NCBI GenBank assembly: GCA_028829895.1
Contig: CM054181.1
Span: 51,405,759-51,469,758 of the forward strand
Reading direction: 5' to 3'
DNA from: Sinotaia quadrata
Taxonomy: Eukaryota > Mollusca > Gastropoda > Architaenioglossa > Viviparidae
DNA: 64,000 nucleotides
A program made the translations under genes and the position numbers. The notes below the pieces were generated by a model, which saw only the letters and a list, made by a program, of their open reading frames with translations, did not search any database and was not told the origin of the DNA. Within the stretch, counting starts at the first letter, position 1. Every line of letters starts with the position of its first letter. Shown here piece by piece: positions 43,513 through 57,087 of the stretch.

Positions 43513-46376
43513 CTGCACATTTACGCACGCACACACACAAACAAACACGCATGCATACACAAAGAATAAGTATGTAAGACATGATAAGGATATGTAAATA
43601 GTACAATATTACTTAAATATTTAAGCACGTAGCAATTTGTAAAATAGTTTAAACTTATCGACATGAAAATTGGGTATTTTCTTTGCCGCTTTGATCTCAA
43701 AGCTTGAAGAGACAGCAAAGAATGTTGATAAAGCAAAAATAAACAATTAATAAATGCATTATGCGTATATCTTTCTTTTCATCATACTTTTCAAAATTAG
43801 AACCGTTTATACTAGTATCAATTCCTCCACAGTTTAAAGAAAAGTAATTTTATTTATTAAATTGTAATATGAGTTAAGCAGAGTTTTTTTTTCTATTTTC
43901 CTTTATTCTTCTTTGTAAAAATTGACACGAATATCTAATGTTTGTTAACGTATCTCTTGTCCGCGACAGCTATATATCAGTTCATTTTGCTTACTGTGTA
44001 GTCAGAGGACAGTCCACTTCGGAGAAATAAATCACTCAAATATATCACTGATCATCACCACCCCACGGTCAGTCTAACACACAAACACACACACACACAA
44101 GTACACAGAAACAAAAAGAAACAAACGTAAACACAAACACACACAAGCTCACATATATCAACACATACAAACAAAAACAATCATAAAAAGACAGAAACAT
44201 CTACAAACACACTCACAAATAGACAGGAACACACAAAAACAACTCACAGTTAGAATGCAATGCAAACCACACTCTCAGACAGAAACACACACACACAAAC
44301 CAACTCTACACTTAAACAACAACTTCCTATTCCGACCATCAATCACTGTGATTTATTTTAATAAATACTACATTTCATATATATATATATGCGCTCGCGT
44401 GCGTGGGTGTATGTGCATGCTCAGTGCTGACCCTTTCAGTTCACTTAACCATCATATATATATATTCTGTGCTCAACCGTCCAGCTTACCTAGTAATCAT
44501 AATGATAATATATATATATATACTCTGTGCTCACCCGTCTAGCTTACCTAGTAATGATAATGATAAAAATATATATATACTCTGTGCTCACCCGTCTAGC
44601 TTACCTAGTGATGATAATGATAAAAATATATATATACTCTGTGCTCACCCGTCTAGCTCACCTAGTAATGATAATGATAAAAATATATATATACTCTGTG
44701 CTCACCCGTCTAGCTTACCTAGTAATGATAATGATAAAAATATATATATACTCTGTGCTCACCCGTCTAGCTTACCTAGTAATGATAATGATAAAAAAAT
44801 ATATATACTCTGTGCTCACCCGTCTAGCTCACCTAGTAATGATAATGATAAAAATATATATATACTCTGTGCTCACCCGTCCAGCTCACCTGCGCCGTGC
44901 GGTGTGTTCTCTAGGTTATTGCTGCTGGCAATGGGCACCTGAAGGTCCAGCTTGGAGTCAGTGTCTCCTTTGGCCAATAGCTCGCTGCCATGGTGTGGAT
45001 TCAGTTCATCCAGAGTCATCTCTGCGCTTGTTTCTTGCAACTCCACTGCTGAGCCCAGTAGAGAGTTCAGGTCAATTGGGAAGACTTCCTGAAAAATACA
45101 GCAAAAGCCACCTACGTCAAGATTGCACAAATTTGATTCTGCCTGACGAAAGACGCTGATCAAAGAACCTTTATACTCTTTAACAACCTGAGAAAATAGA
45201 GATGTAGTTATTAGAGGTAAGTTATTGTAATTTTGTACATGACCTGGCCTATGCAACAATGTTAAAAAGTGTCTTCTGACACACATGTGGAAACCACTGC
45301 TGCACTGTTCTAGTCTTGACGAACTTGATCACTCTCATTACCATGTCCATTCCTTCAAGCAGAACATGATTATTACTGTAATTCTAGCAACTTCAATGTA
45401 ATAGAATTCTCCCAATGTGTCCAGCATATATATCAAGGATGTATAGTGTACTAAATCATGATTACAGGCACCATAACAGATGTTCCCATGCCTTCCTGGT
45501 TGTACAGGTTTATGACTGGTGAACACGGGTAACTTGAAACTTGAAACTTAGAAATCAAACTCAAAGCTTGAAACCCAAATCCAAAAAGGTCACTTATTCA
45601 CTGCAAAATAAAATGAAGGAACAAACCTAAGTTTCTTGCTTATCACAATATAGCTCCTGTCTATCTTACACTCCATCCTCAACTTACAATTTCCTGCAAC
45701 AGTATTTATTAACCTGATACACACACACATGGTAAATTAAATACAGCATATCAAACAATGTCATGTTTTCTTAGCAAACTACATGTGAACAGCCTGGTTC
45801 AACACTTGTAGTAATAAAAGTCAACTCACATAGTACATCTCTAAATAAACACAAGTATAATATATCAATAGTGATAATGCATGAAATGTTTATAAGTCCA
45901 TTCTCTCTCAACCAGTCTGTTTTGACTCACCATCAAGCTAATGAATAACTTTCAAAACTGGACTTTCTTCTTCCACACCATTTTCAAAAGTGATTAGAGA
46001 GTGGAATTTTCTACAGCAAATGAATTCTCTAATCGCAGCACAATGGCTGGTTTTGTTCTCATAAGTCATAATCATTGGCTAACAGAAAACTATGACTCAG
46101 CTCGATTAAATCATTAATCTAGAATATTCTTGCCACAAGCTTTTTTATTTCAACTCATACAATTCAAAAAATAACACCTCAAGGAGTGCCCAAGGTCGAG
46201 TTACTCTGACAATTAGCAATTTATATAACATTTAAATTTTAAAATTTAAAATAGGGAGAGGCAACTTTACTCTGTCATAATAATAATAATAATGAGCACC
46301 AAATGACATTATATAAGTCATTAATAACAATGATCGCTATTTTGCACTATTTAAAGTACTAGCTATCACTATTTGT

Positions 46377-46410
<34 letters not shown>

Positions 46411-49400
46411 CTCACCAGATAGTCGTTTTCTTTTTCGCAGTCACTGCCATCACTCTCGAAGTTATCGTTGCTCTTACTTGACCGGCGGTAATCGATCTTT
46501 GCTTTGGACTTGTGCAGTGCTTTCCCCCCGTGTCCATCATCGGCCACGGTCTCTTTGTTTCGGACACTGTCCTTGGTAGGACTCTACCGAGCAAAGACAA
46601 GAGCGTTAACTTCAGTGGACACAGCACACATTGGGCATTTTCTACTATTTCAACAGCCTGACGTTCTGTCGTGTCTACATATGAACTGTATGTAAACCGT
46701 AAAGACAGCGGAATGAATGAAAGGGCTTCACACATTGCACACTTTAGTTGTGGGTACTGCGGGAAGGGGGAGATGGGGGAAGAGCAATAGAAGAAAATCA
46801 AACTCTGAACATTGTCAATCTCCCAGATTTGTATTAGGTTGAAACTGCAAATACTGATATAGTTTATGTATTGATACTAAAGTAATTTACATCATTTAAA
46901 GTATAAAATGAAATAAAAAAATCCATTTGGTTAATTTTATAAACTGCTAATATTGATATAGTTTATCGATACTAAAGTAACTATACATAATTAAAAGCAT
47001 GATGGAATTATTGTTTAATTTTATAAACTGCAAATTCTTATATAGTTTATGTCTCGATACAGAAGTAGCTATATTTTATTTAAAGTATATCATAGAATTA
47101 TCAAATCCATTTGGTTAAGTTTATAAACTGCAAAACACTATTGATATGAGTTAGGAAGTCCACATGGTTAATTTTCTGAATTCAAAATAATACTGCGATA
47201 CGTTATAAAATCCATTTGGTTAATTTTCTAAACTACAACATATTAGTGAGATAAATTATGCAATCCACATGGCTAATTTTCTAACCTGCAATATACTATT
47301 AAGTTATGAATCTACTAGATAATTTTCTAAATTGTAAAACATGATTGAGATAAATCATGAAATCAATTTGGTTAATTTTCTAACCTGCTTTTTAAAATTA
47401 TGTCTAAGTTATGAATCCACTTGGTTGATTTTCTAACCTGTAACATACTATTGAGATAAATTATAAAATTAATTCGTTAATTGCAAGCGAACATAGCATG
47501 AGTGCAAGCAGTTTCCCAACACCAGCTTTCATTGATAACGGACGCAACGATTACGTTGAACATCGAAATGTGATTTCTTTAACCACTTTTCAAGCACTGT
47601 CTCAAACAAATGAAAGTCAATTAAAACTTCAAACATAATTTCTATGCATCTCGCTCCGAACACTTGCAATTTCAAGACAAATTTGTACATTTTTTTTTGC
47701 CCTCGTGAAAAAAAAAATGTTATTTTTTTTAAAAAGTAGATCAATTCAAATAAAAGTCCTGAGGGAAACAGTTGGACGCTTTACATTTGTTGTATCGCTT
47801 AAGCATCATTCACACCCAAAATATTATACCCACTATATTCCCCTGTTTCCCGTTCGCCGAACTGTCTCGGTGTTGCAGAGTTAGGTCAATCACTTTGCCA
47901 CAGCGGTGCAAGGCCATTCCTCCCTCGTGACACATGACGTAGTGCTCGGGATTCAAACCTGATACTAGCGGCGGGCTTATTGGTTCGGACATATCTCCTG
48001 CCTCTTGCTGCTGCTTCTTGTGAAGACAAATAAACACCGCTCGAGTTAAACGTGGACATTGCATTCATTTCACATCGACAACGTTACCTGCACGGGTGTG
48101 GCACAGATACATTTGAGTGATGTCAACAATATTTGATACAGGCAGACATTTTAGTATAAAGACTCTGCCCCAGAAAACAAGTACATGTATTAGACCGATG
48201 GATAGCGACACACGCATTAATTCGTGCAGAGCTATTTTACGCACTGACACTTACTTTTATGTAAAGACACCTACTGCAGACGTACACACATACTTGCAAA
48301 TATACACTCGTGCGCTCACACACGCACACACGCATACATACATGCAAGCACTCATAAACATGCAAGAAAGGTCTACTACATATTTTAAAATAAGTTGTTC
48401 TAATATGTAATAATCTTCGTAGAGCTAAATCCATGTCTTACCTGATGCATTTATGTTTTGTAATTCATTAATTAGTCGCTTTACTATGACTTATATTGAC
48501 ATGAAGTTATTCAATAAACAATGTGTGTGAGGAGGGAGGAAAGAGTTATATGATATTGTAATTAATCATGCACCACAAGAATGAACGTATGACGCAAAAC
48601 ACTTTCTCAAGAATCTTCAGACACTTGGGAAACAATGTGGAGTTAAAGAGCAAGTGAAATGGAATCTAGGTCACCCGCAGATAAGAATGAATACGTATGA
48701 AATGAGTAATTCCCATTCTTAAAATCAATCCTGCAGAATTTAAACTTTCAAGTGTAGCGGAGTCAATTTACCTATCCCTATTTCTAAACTTAATTGCTGT
48801 ATAATTTGTTAAATGTCAAACGTGATATGACCTTCGGGTATTGCACAGGATGATATTTTTATAAATACCAGAGTTAAGATAACAACTAGGTAAAGAATAT
48901 GCTACAACTTGCTGATGCATTCCAAACCAGTTCCAACTGGATGAGTAGTTTTTCTGACTAATTGTCTCACACTTGTTCATAACAATTTCATCCAATGAGG
49001 ATAGACCATTTCTTCGTTGGAGAAAGTTCTACACTATAATCTCTTTGATTTTGATGTAACTCAAGTCTGATCATAAAGGCGATCGTTAACGTATGATAAG
49101 TTAAAGAAACAATGGATTTAGAAATATTTTCTTTTGATCTATGATTTGAATTAGAGAATGCTTATGTAATTGAACTGATATTTTTATTTCACTAATTTGA
49201 TTACGTTGTACATTATACTTGTGAATTTTGATGGATAGCTGAAGTCTTATGCTGTCTGTGTATCAAGCTAACGAATATTGTTTCAGCATTTGTAAGTTGA
49301 GAATGTGTGTAAGAGAGAAAGGAGTTTAGAGATGAAATATGACTGAAACTTAGTGCTGCCCTTAATTTGACTTTTGCAGAAAGAAGCATGCCTTTTGAAG

Positions 49401-52400
49401 CTTTCAATGTTTTGTAACCTTGTATCTGCTTCTGACTGCAGTGACTACTGTACTCTACAAGATCACGTTGGTGTGTATCTATCAATGTCATCGAACTTAT
49501 TAGTAAACGTGTTGCTGTAAGTTGATTTTTTAGAATCCCTTTCAAGAGCCAATTTGACAGAAATTGAGGTTTGAGTTTGGTTTTGAGAATCCACAAAGAT
49601 TTTTGAATATTCCTTGTGGAGTGCTAGGGTAGGGCACATGAAGATTCTGAAACATTTCAAGTTTTGTGTTTTGATAGTGAATATAAAGCTCTGGATGATT
49701 CTCCAGGGTGTGCTTTGTGAATCGAAGATTCTAGAATGGCTGTGTAGTGTGTCTAGAAGGGGTACATTGGAACATCATCTAATAATAAAGAAAGCTACTT
49801 GTTGCAAACCGCGTGATTGTAAACACATTATAGGGACAGCTGCTATCTTTGAAAAGGTTGTGTACATTGACTATAATTATCTCTCTATAATTCCACTCTC
49901 ATTTCTATGATGAAACCATATCTATATGAACTTGATTATGTATATATATTTGTGAATTTGACTTCTGATATGTATGCTAGGATAAACTGAATAAGTGTAA
50001 AACGTTTAATCAAACATTGTTGTGAAGTGATGTAAACGTCAATGCTCTTTTGATATTATTCTTATGTTGTATATATTTGATTGCTGATTTAATAAATTTA
50101 TTAACCATCTTACACATATATTAAAACCTTATGTTGAGTAATAATGGGTGGATAGGGGCTCGTTAAATATAAATAAAAGACGGACTTTTATTACTCCTTT
50201 GGTATGAAGTTTCCACCTACGTAAGTATTGTGTGACAGTAAAACTTCTGTCTTATTATTGTGGAAGGAAGAGAACTTTTACTACACCTGTACAATCCTCC
50301 AAGTGAGAGAAGAGTGGTGTCTCTTGGGAAATCTATTAATAAATATAAATTAAGATTTCGTTTATCCGTCCTATTGTTTCTCTGCCAGTCTGTCTATCTA
50401 TCTATCTGTTTATCTTCAGCAACAGTCCTTAAGTGCACGCGAAAATTATGCTTATTACATTTGTTTAAAAGAAAACAGAAATCAGAAATTACATTGTGTT
50501 AGACCAGAGAATGACCTAATAAAATTCTCAGCACTTAAGACTGCCCTACTGGCGAAGTCAGAATCTATAAGATATGTTTTAAATTAACCGTGTTTGCTTG
50601 CTATAGTCGGAATTATGACATTATCTAAGAAGGCAATAAAAGAAGATATTACTTTTAGCAATACAGTCACTACAACCCAGATATAAAAAAATACATTGTA
50701 GCATATCACTTCATTTACACAACTCGCCACTGGTCGATGGTCTCTCATCTGCTAATGTCCATCAACAGTTAAATCTCCAAGACAATATTTTCCCCAATCG
50801 CACGGCCCAAACACAGACGTACACGCACATAACAAATTATCTTCGAACGCAAACAAGACAAATAAGTTAACCACCTTATTACTGGGACGCACCAGTTTCA
50901 GGATATCCGTGGTGGCTACTGACGCTCGCACGTTCGCGCCGGGAAGCTGCAGTACCGCGTGCAGTTTCTTCTGCAGCTCCTCCAACTGCCGCAGCTGCTT
51001 GACGTTGGCCATATGGTCGAATTCCAGAGACGCGTTAAACGTGTTCATGCCGAGGGCGCTTTGCAGGACCTTTCATTCACAGACAAAAAGAACTGTATGT
51101 CAAGACATGTCATTCACGGACAAACAGAACTGTCAGTCACAGACCAAAAAAAACCTGTCATTTACGGACAAACAGAATGGTCAGTCACATATAGAACTGT
51201 TAGTCACCGACAAAAGGATCTGTCAGTCACGGACAAACAGAATTGTCACAGATAAAGAACTGTCAGTCACGGACAAACAGAACTTTCAGTCACAGACAAA
51301 CAGAAGTGTCCGTCAGGGGCAAACACACTTATCAGTCATGGACAAACAGACCTGTCAGTCACAGACAAATATACCTGTCAGTCACAGACAAATATACCTG
51401 TCGGTCACAGACAAACAAAACGGAGGATATGTTGTTTCTTAGTACTCTGGAGACGTACAAAGGGGGAAATTACTCACTTGTCCACATAGGCTTTTAATTT
51501 CATAATCCTTGGAAAAAAATTGCATTAGGGTTTTTCTCAGAAGCCTTGACATACTAAGCTCAAGGCCACTGTAGTATTGTTGATAATAATAATAATGGTG
51601 TAATGGGTGATGGATTCTGTATGATGATGGTGGCTATAATGATGATGCTTACGAATGTTGAGGATTGTGATGAAGACGACGACGATGATCAATGTTGCTG
51701 TGATGGTGGTGATAACGATGAACAGCATTTCAAGCATAATGCATAACGGGAAATGTGTTAAGAGGTTTGAACAATTATAAACGTAAGATTCAGTTGGGAT
51801 TCACAATGTCGAGATGAGATAGATTTTACCAATAGATTTTTTAAAAGTTATTTTATTTTAATTTTGAAACCAACGCCATGCAATATATTATATTCACTAT
51901 TTAACGGGACAGTGTACCTGAACATACAATGGGTCAGTATACATGGACAGGAAATGGGTCACTGTTTCTGGACAGGCAATAAGTCAGTGTACCAGGTCAT
52001 GCAATGGGCCACTGTACCTGAACAGGCAATGGGTCAGTGTACCTAGACAGACAAAAGGGGTCATTATAACTGGACAGGCAATGGGTCAGTATACAAGGAT
52101 AGGCAATAGGTCAGTGTACCTGAACAGGTAGATGGCGTTCACTGCGGGCTAAGTTAAGATAGTTCAGCGCCTGCTCGCCACGTCGACGCTGCTCTTCTGT
52201 TCTTGGGTCTGAAAGAAGAATAGAGACATAAAAGAAGAATAGCCACGTGTAAAGAAGAATAGCAATATGTAAAGAAGAATAGTGGCATAAAAGAAGAATA
52301 GCCATATGTAAAGAAGAATAGCCACATGTAAAAAAGAATAGTAACATAAAAGAAAAATAGCAATATGTAAAGAAGAATAGCCATATGTAAAGAAGAATAG

Positions 52401-55400
52401 AGTCATAAAAGAAGAATAGCCACATGTAAAGAAGAATAGCCATATGTAAAAAAGAATAGCAATATGTAAAGAAGAATAGTGACATAAAAGAAGAATAGTG
52501 ACATGTAAAGAAGAATAGTGACATAAAAGAAGAATAGTGACATAAAAGAAGAATAGTGACATGTAAAGAAGAATAGTGACATGTAAAGAAGAATAGTGAC
52601 ATGTAAAGAAGAAAAGCCACATGTAAAGAAGAATCAAAAGGGAGATTTCAACCAATTTGTAAATACCAATAATACATTTATAAACGTATAAATAACATCA
52701 ATCGGGCTGCATTCTTTTGTATATTTTTATGAGACATATCGTCGGACTTAGTAAGTTATTCTTTCAATAACATAGTACCTATTGCAATTCTATAAAACTT
52801 CAGTTTAAAATAAAATTAATCTCAACATTTAAAAAAAATTCGTTCAAACTATTTTTCTCTCCTCTCTCTCTCTCACACACGCATTCTGGGGTTATCAAAT
52901 TAGCAATAAATATAAAGATGCAATTTATAAATAAAATTTAAGTTTATGGCCTAGATTCAAGAGCAATATCATTCCAATTTCACATACAATAGTTGCAAAC
53001 TAGTAACTATGTATAAATTTCCGTATGAACTCGTGACACCAAAGCCACATTTTTAATAAAAATGATGATTATTATTAATTAATCTTTCATAATTAATTAC
53101 AAGTGATAAGAATCTTAATTTATTTTATTAATGATCCTCCAGTAGATACCACTCGTCTCTCTCACTTAGCGGATATATGGGCGCTGAAAACGTTTTCTCT
53201 CTTCCTCAACATTAAAGATAAACATTTACTGTCACACAATATTCCTTAGGTGGAAAACTCCTTACTAAAGGAGAAGACAAATCTGACTTTAATCTATAAT
53301 AGCGAGCCCCATACACCCACTTTCTTCTCCAACATAAGATTATCAATATGCATAAGGTCAATAAATTTTACAATAAATTTATTAAATCATCAATCAAATA
53401 TACATATGACAAATACAATGAAAAAGATGACTTTACCTCAATATTTCCACAAACCCATGTTGTCATATAATTTCCATAGTTCACTGTCTTATGCATACAA
53501 TACAGTTCAACAATAAAATCAATACAAATCACAAGATAGTCTTATCAGAAAACAAAAATGGAGTTATTAGAGATAAACCATAATAGTCTTTATGTAACAT
53601 GATTCAATGCAGTCTCAACACTCCTTCATGTGCTTTGCCACAACATCACAAATTATAGTTCAGTTCAATTTCCATCCTCAAGTTGAAACATATTTACTGT
53701 ATGTTCTGTTGAAGTCAACATGAGCTTTTTCAAGCCATACCTGTTTGTTCTATCAGAACAGTAATTGTAGTAATTTCTAATACTTCCCTACACTAGAAAT
53801 CTTTTCAATGTAGTGAGCATACTTTACTACCATATGTCAAATAGAGTGTAGTGTATCCTCTTTACACTTACACACACTGCAGCATATGATTCCCACGTCC
53901 CCCCAGATCAAGTGGCCCATAGCCAGTGAACCAGTATACTCAAACAACACATGAAAATAGGCAACTGGAAAGGCTGCGTGCTCATTGTAAAATATAATTA
54001 TATAACAAACATATATTTCCAGTTTATCACTTTATAACTCCTTTCTTTCTTATATTCCAGTCTCAACTTACAATTTCCTGTAATGGTATTTATTAGCCCG
54101 ATACATGCATATGGCATAATAGATACAGCATATCAAAACAATGACAAGTATTAGCACACTAAATGCGAACAGCTTAGTTCAAGCATTTGTAGAAATAAAA
54201 GTCAACTCACATAATACATCTCTACATAAAACACAAATATAACATATCGATAGTAAAAATACATGAAATCTTTCTAAGACTATTCTCACTCAACCAGTCA
54301 GCTAACTCACCATCAAGCTAATGGCTACCTTTCGAACCAGACTTTTTCTTGCCACTTCAAATTCAAAGTGATCAGAGAATAGAATTTTCTACAGCAAGGA
54401 AACTTTTTAATCTTTGCCTATTGGCTGGTCTCGTTCTCGTAAATTATAACCATTGGATAATAAAAACTACTCACTGATTTGCATTACATCGGCATTTTCT
54501 AGCACATTCTCGCCTCGAGCTTTACTTCAAACTGAGACACTTTCAAAAATACTGTCATAAGGAGTGTCCCAGGATGGGTTTGATAATTTAGTTATGTATA
54601 TAACAATTAAATTTAAAATAAGGATAGGCAAATTTACTCTGCCATAGAAATAAACTGACTGTAATAGAGTGAAAAAAGTAACACATCATAATATATCAAC
54701 AACAAAAATGTGTACACGCTATAGCACCTGTTTTTTGTTTTTTTTAATGCAGAAGAAAATAAATCATCTACTACTCTACAGACTAAAGAATTGGTATTTT
54801 GTAAAAGGAAGTCTGTGCACCTTGAAGCCAGGCGAGGATACGATCCCGCTGTCTTTGGGCGAATTTATCAATTGTGTCCACCGACTCTGATCGCTCCTGG
54901 CGCCATTTTTCCAGCAACTGGCCAATCGATTTCTTTGTACGCGATAACAGAAGAAAATGTCACCGTAACACAGCTGTAGACTCGTTTACAATTCAAACAT
55001 CTCTCTGTCAGTGTGTCAAAATCACTCGTTTACAATTCAAACATCTCTCTGTCAGTGTGTCAAAATCACTCGTTTACAATTCAAACATCTCTCTGTCAGT
55101 GTGTCAAAATCACTCGTTTACAATTCAAACATCTCTCTGTCAGTGTGTCAAAAATCACTCGTTTGCAATTCAATCATTTCTCTGTCAATGTGTCAGAGTC
55201 ACTCGTTTGCAATTCAATCATTTCTCTGTCAATGTGTCAGAGTCACTCGTTTGCAATTCAAACATCTCTCTGTCAGTGTGTCAGAGTTACTCGTGTACAA
55301 TCCAAACACCTCTCTGTTACTGTGTCAGACTATTACTCACATAAGTACATAAGCTCTACATATATGCCATTCAAACAGTGAGACCCACCATTGTTGCCTG

Positions 55401-55787
55401 CAGCTGACTATCCAGCCCGCAAGATCTCAGTTCAGCGACTCGAATCATGTCTCCAGTTCGGCACAAATTTTCTGTCGCTTCATCTGTCAAAATGATAGGA
55501 CAGTAAGCATGAGATACCTGCATTCGTAGCAAATCTTTGCTTTATATGCCCTGTAGAGGGACTCTTCCGTACACTTTAGAAAGGGACTTTTCTGACTTTG
55601 AAGATTAGTACTTATTCTTACTTTAGTTAATCAAAGGTTAGCATTAGGATTGACATGCCTGTCTTGTGATGCTGTTTCACAATTCTTTTTGGAAAAAACT
55701 GTTTCAATTTTGGATAACCGAAAGTAATTTTAAATATGTGATAGATAAGAATTGTCACTTCCAGAATAAAGTAAATAAAGTGAATAA

Positions 55788-55865
<78 letters not shown>

Positions 55866-56732
55866 ATGCGTTTGATAAGTATGAGTGTAAATGTATATGG
55901 CGTGTAAGTGTGTATAGTGGTAGGTACACACGTAGTGGATGAGCGTTGTCGCGGCTGTACCCTGGGTGGCTTTGTAATAATGAATTATATCAAATATGAG
56001 TAATTAGTTATGATACAAGACATCTACAAGTGCCGATGCAGAGCATGGGTCACTGGTTAGATATGTATATCTGCAACTGTTACACCGATATACTGGTACG
56101 CCGCCAAGTTGGCTCCAGCCCCCACTCAGTTTTCGCTGAGAATCAATGTTTATGAATAGATATATGTGACGATTATAAATAGACGAACAGAGAACAAGGT
56201 GTAATCATTAGATTATCACTTCAAACTACGATAACAAACGCTAGAAATTACGTTTAAAGAATAATAACAAGAAATTTAATAAAGAAAAGTTAACAAGATT
56301 TAGAAATATAAGTAAAATAGTTCATCATAGGCAAGTTCCGAGCTACACTGTAGTCACTTTCACAATCACAACTTATCTCATGCGCTGGAGTGATGTACAC
56401 ACTCTGGTAGGCTCTCAATAGTACATGACATCACATCAGGAATAGATTTCAAATCTCATGGACATCAACACTAAAAAACAAAGCCAAAAGCCAAAAGCCA
56501 AAAAGCCAAAAGCCAAAAACCCTGAAACACAAGCAAACATTCAAATTACAAATAGCTTCAATTTTAAATTGCAACATGAAAATTTAAATAAAATATATTG
56601 GAAAATTCCCCATCCTATAACAAGCATGTATATGTGCCTGTGGTGGAGGTAAGTGTGTTTAAGCATTGTGGTATTAGGGGTGAGTGTATGTGTGTGAATG
56701 CAGTGGTATTAGATTGTGTATAAGTGTGCAGT

Positions 56733-56776
<44 letters not shown>

Positions 56777-57010
56777 TGTGCAGTTGAGGGTGAGGTTGTG
56801 TATGTGTGCGGTATATATGTATTTGAGCAGTATCATCTTAGCACATGAGCACACTGGACAGTTGCCAGGGGACCCCATGCTAATCTATGTATGTTGTGAC
56901 TTGCTGTCAATTTTTATTCCTGTGAGTGGTTGTGTAGTTTGCCTGTGGGCCTATAATGCTGTTAAGACAGCCCTATATGTGAGAGGTGGTGGTGGTGGTG
57001 GTGGTGGTGG

Positions 57011-57087
<77 letters not shown>

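Larger units (their letters stand above)
45190..46415. other. Intron 9 of the 11-exon gene
   Basis: Mostly a copy of repeat R1, plus a (TAA)n run near 46280 and the (CA)n stretch next to exon 9. Confidence 0.7.
48017..50874. other. Intron 7 of the 11-exon gene
   Basis: About 2.86 kb. It contains an inverted R1 copy (48760-49030) and an R2 copy (50125-50250). Short unassigned frames at 49213-49660 show no domain. Confidence 0.6.

Noticed and set aside
45089..45111. A 23-nt intron (GTGGCT...TTTCAG) inside exon 10
   Set aside because: Too short for animal splicing, and removing it breaks the frame. The inner acceptor is better explained as an alternative 3' splice site.
44403..45159. 179- and 210-codon + strand ORFs
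   Set aside because: Both run through the 57-bp minisatellite (57 is divisible by 3) and then antisense through exon 10 of the minus-strand gene.
52111..52655. Long minus-strand Phe/Leu/Tyr-rich ORFs (up to 169 codons)
   Set aside because: Translations of the pyrimidine-rich 19-20-bp array; only the 52120-52208 part, in one frame, is exon 6.
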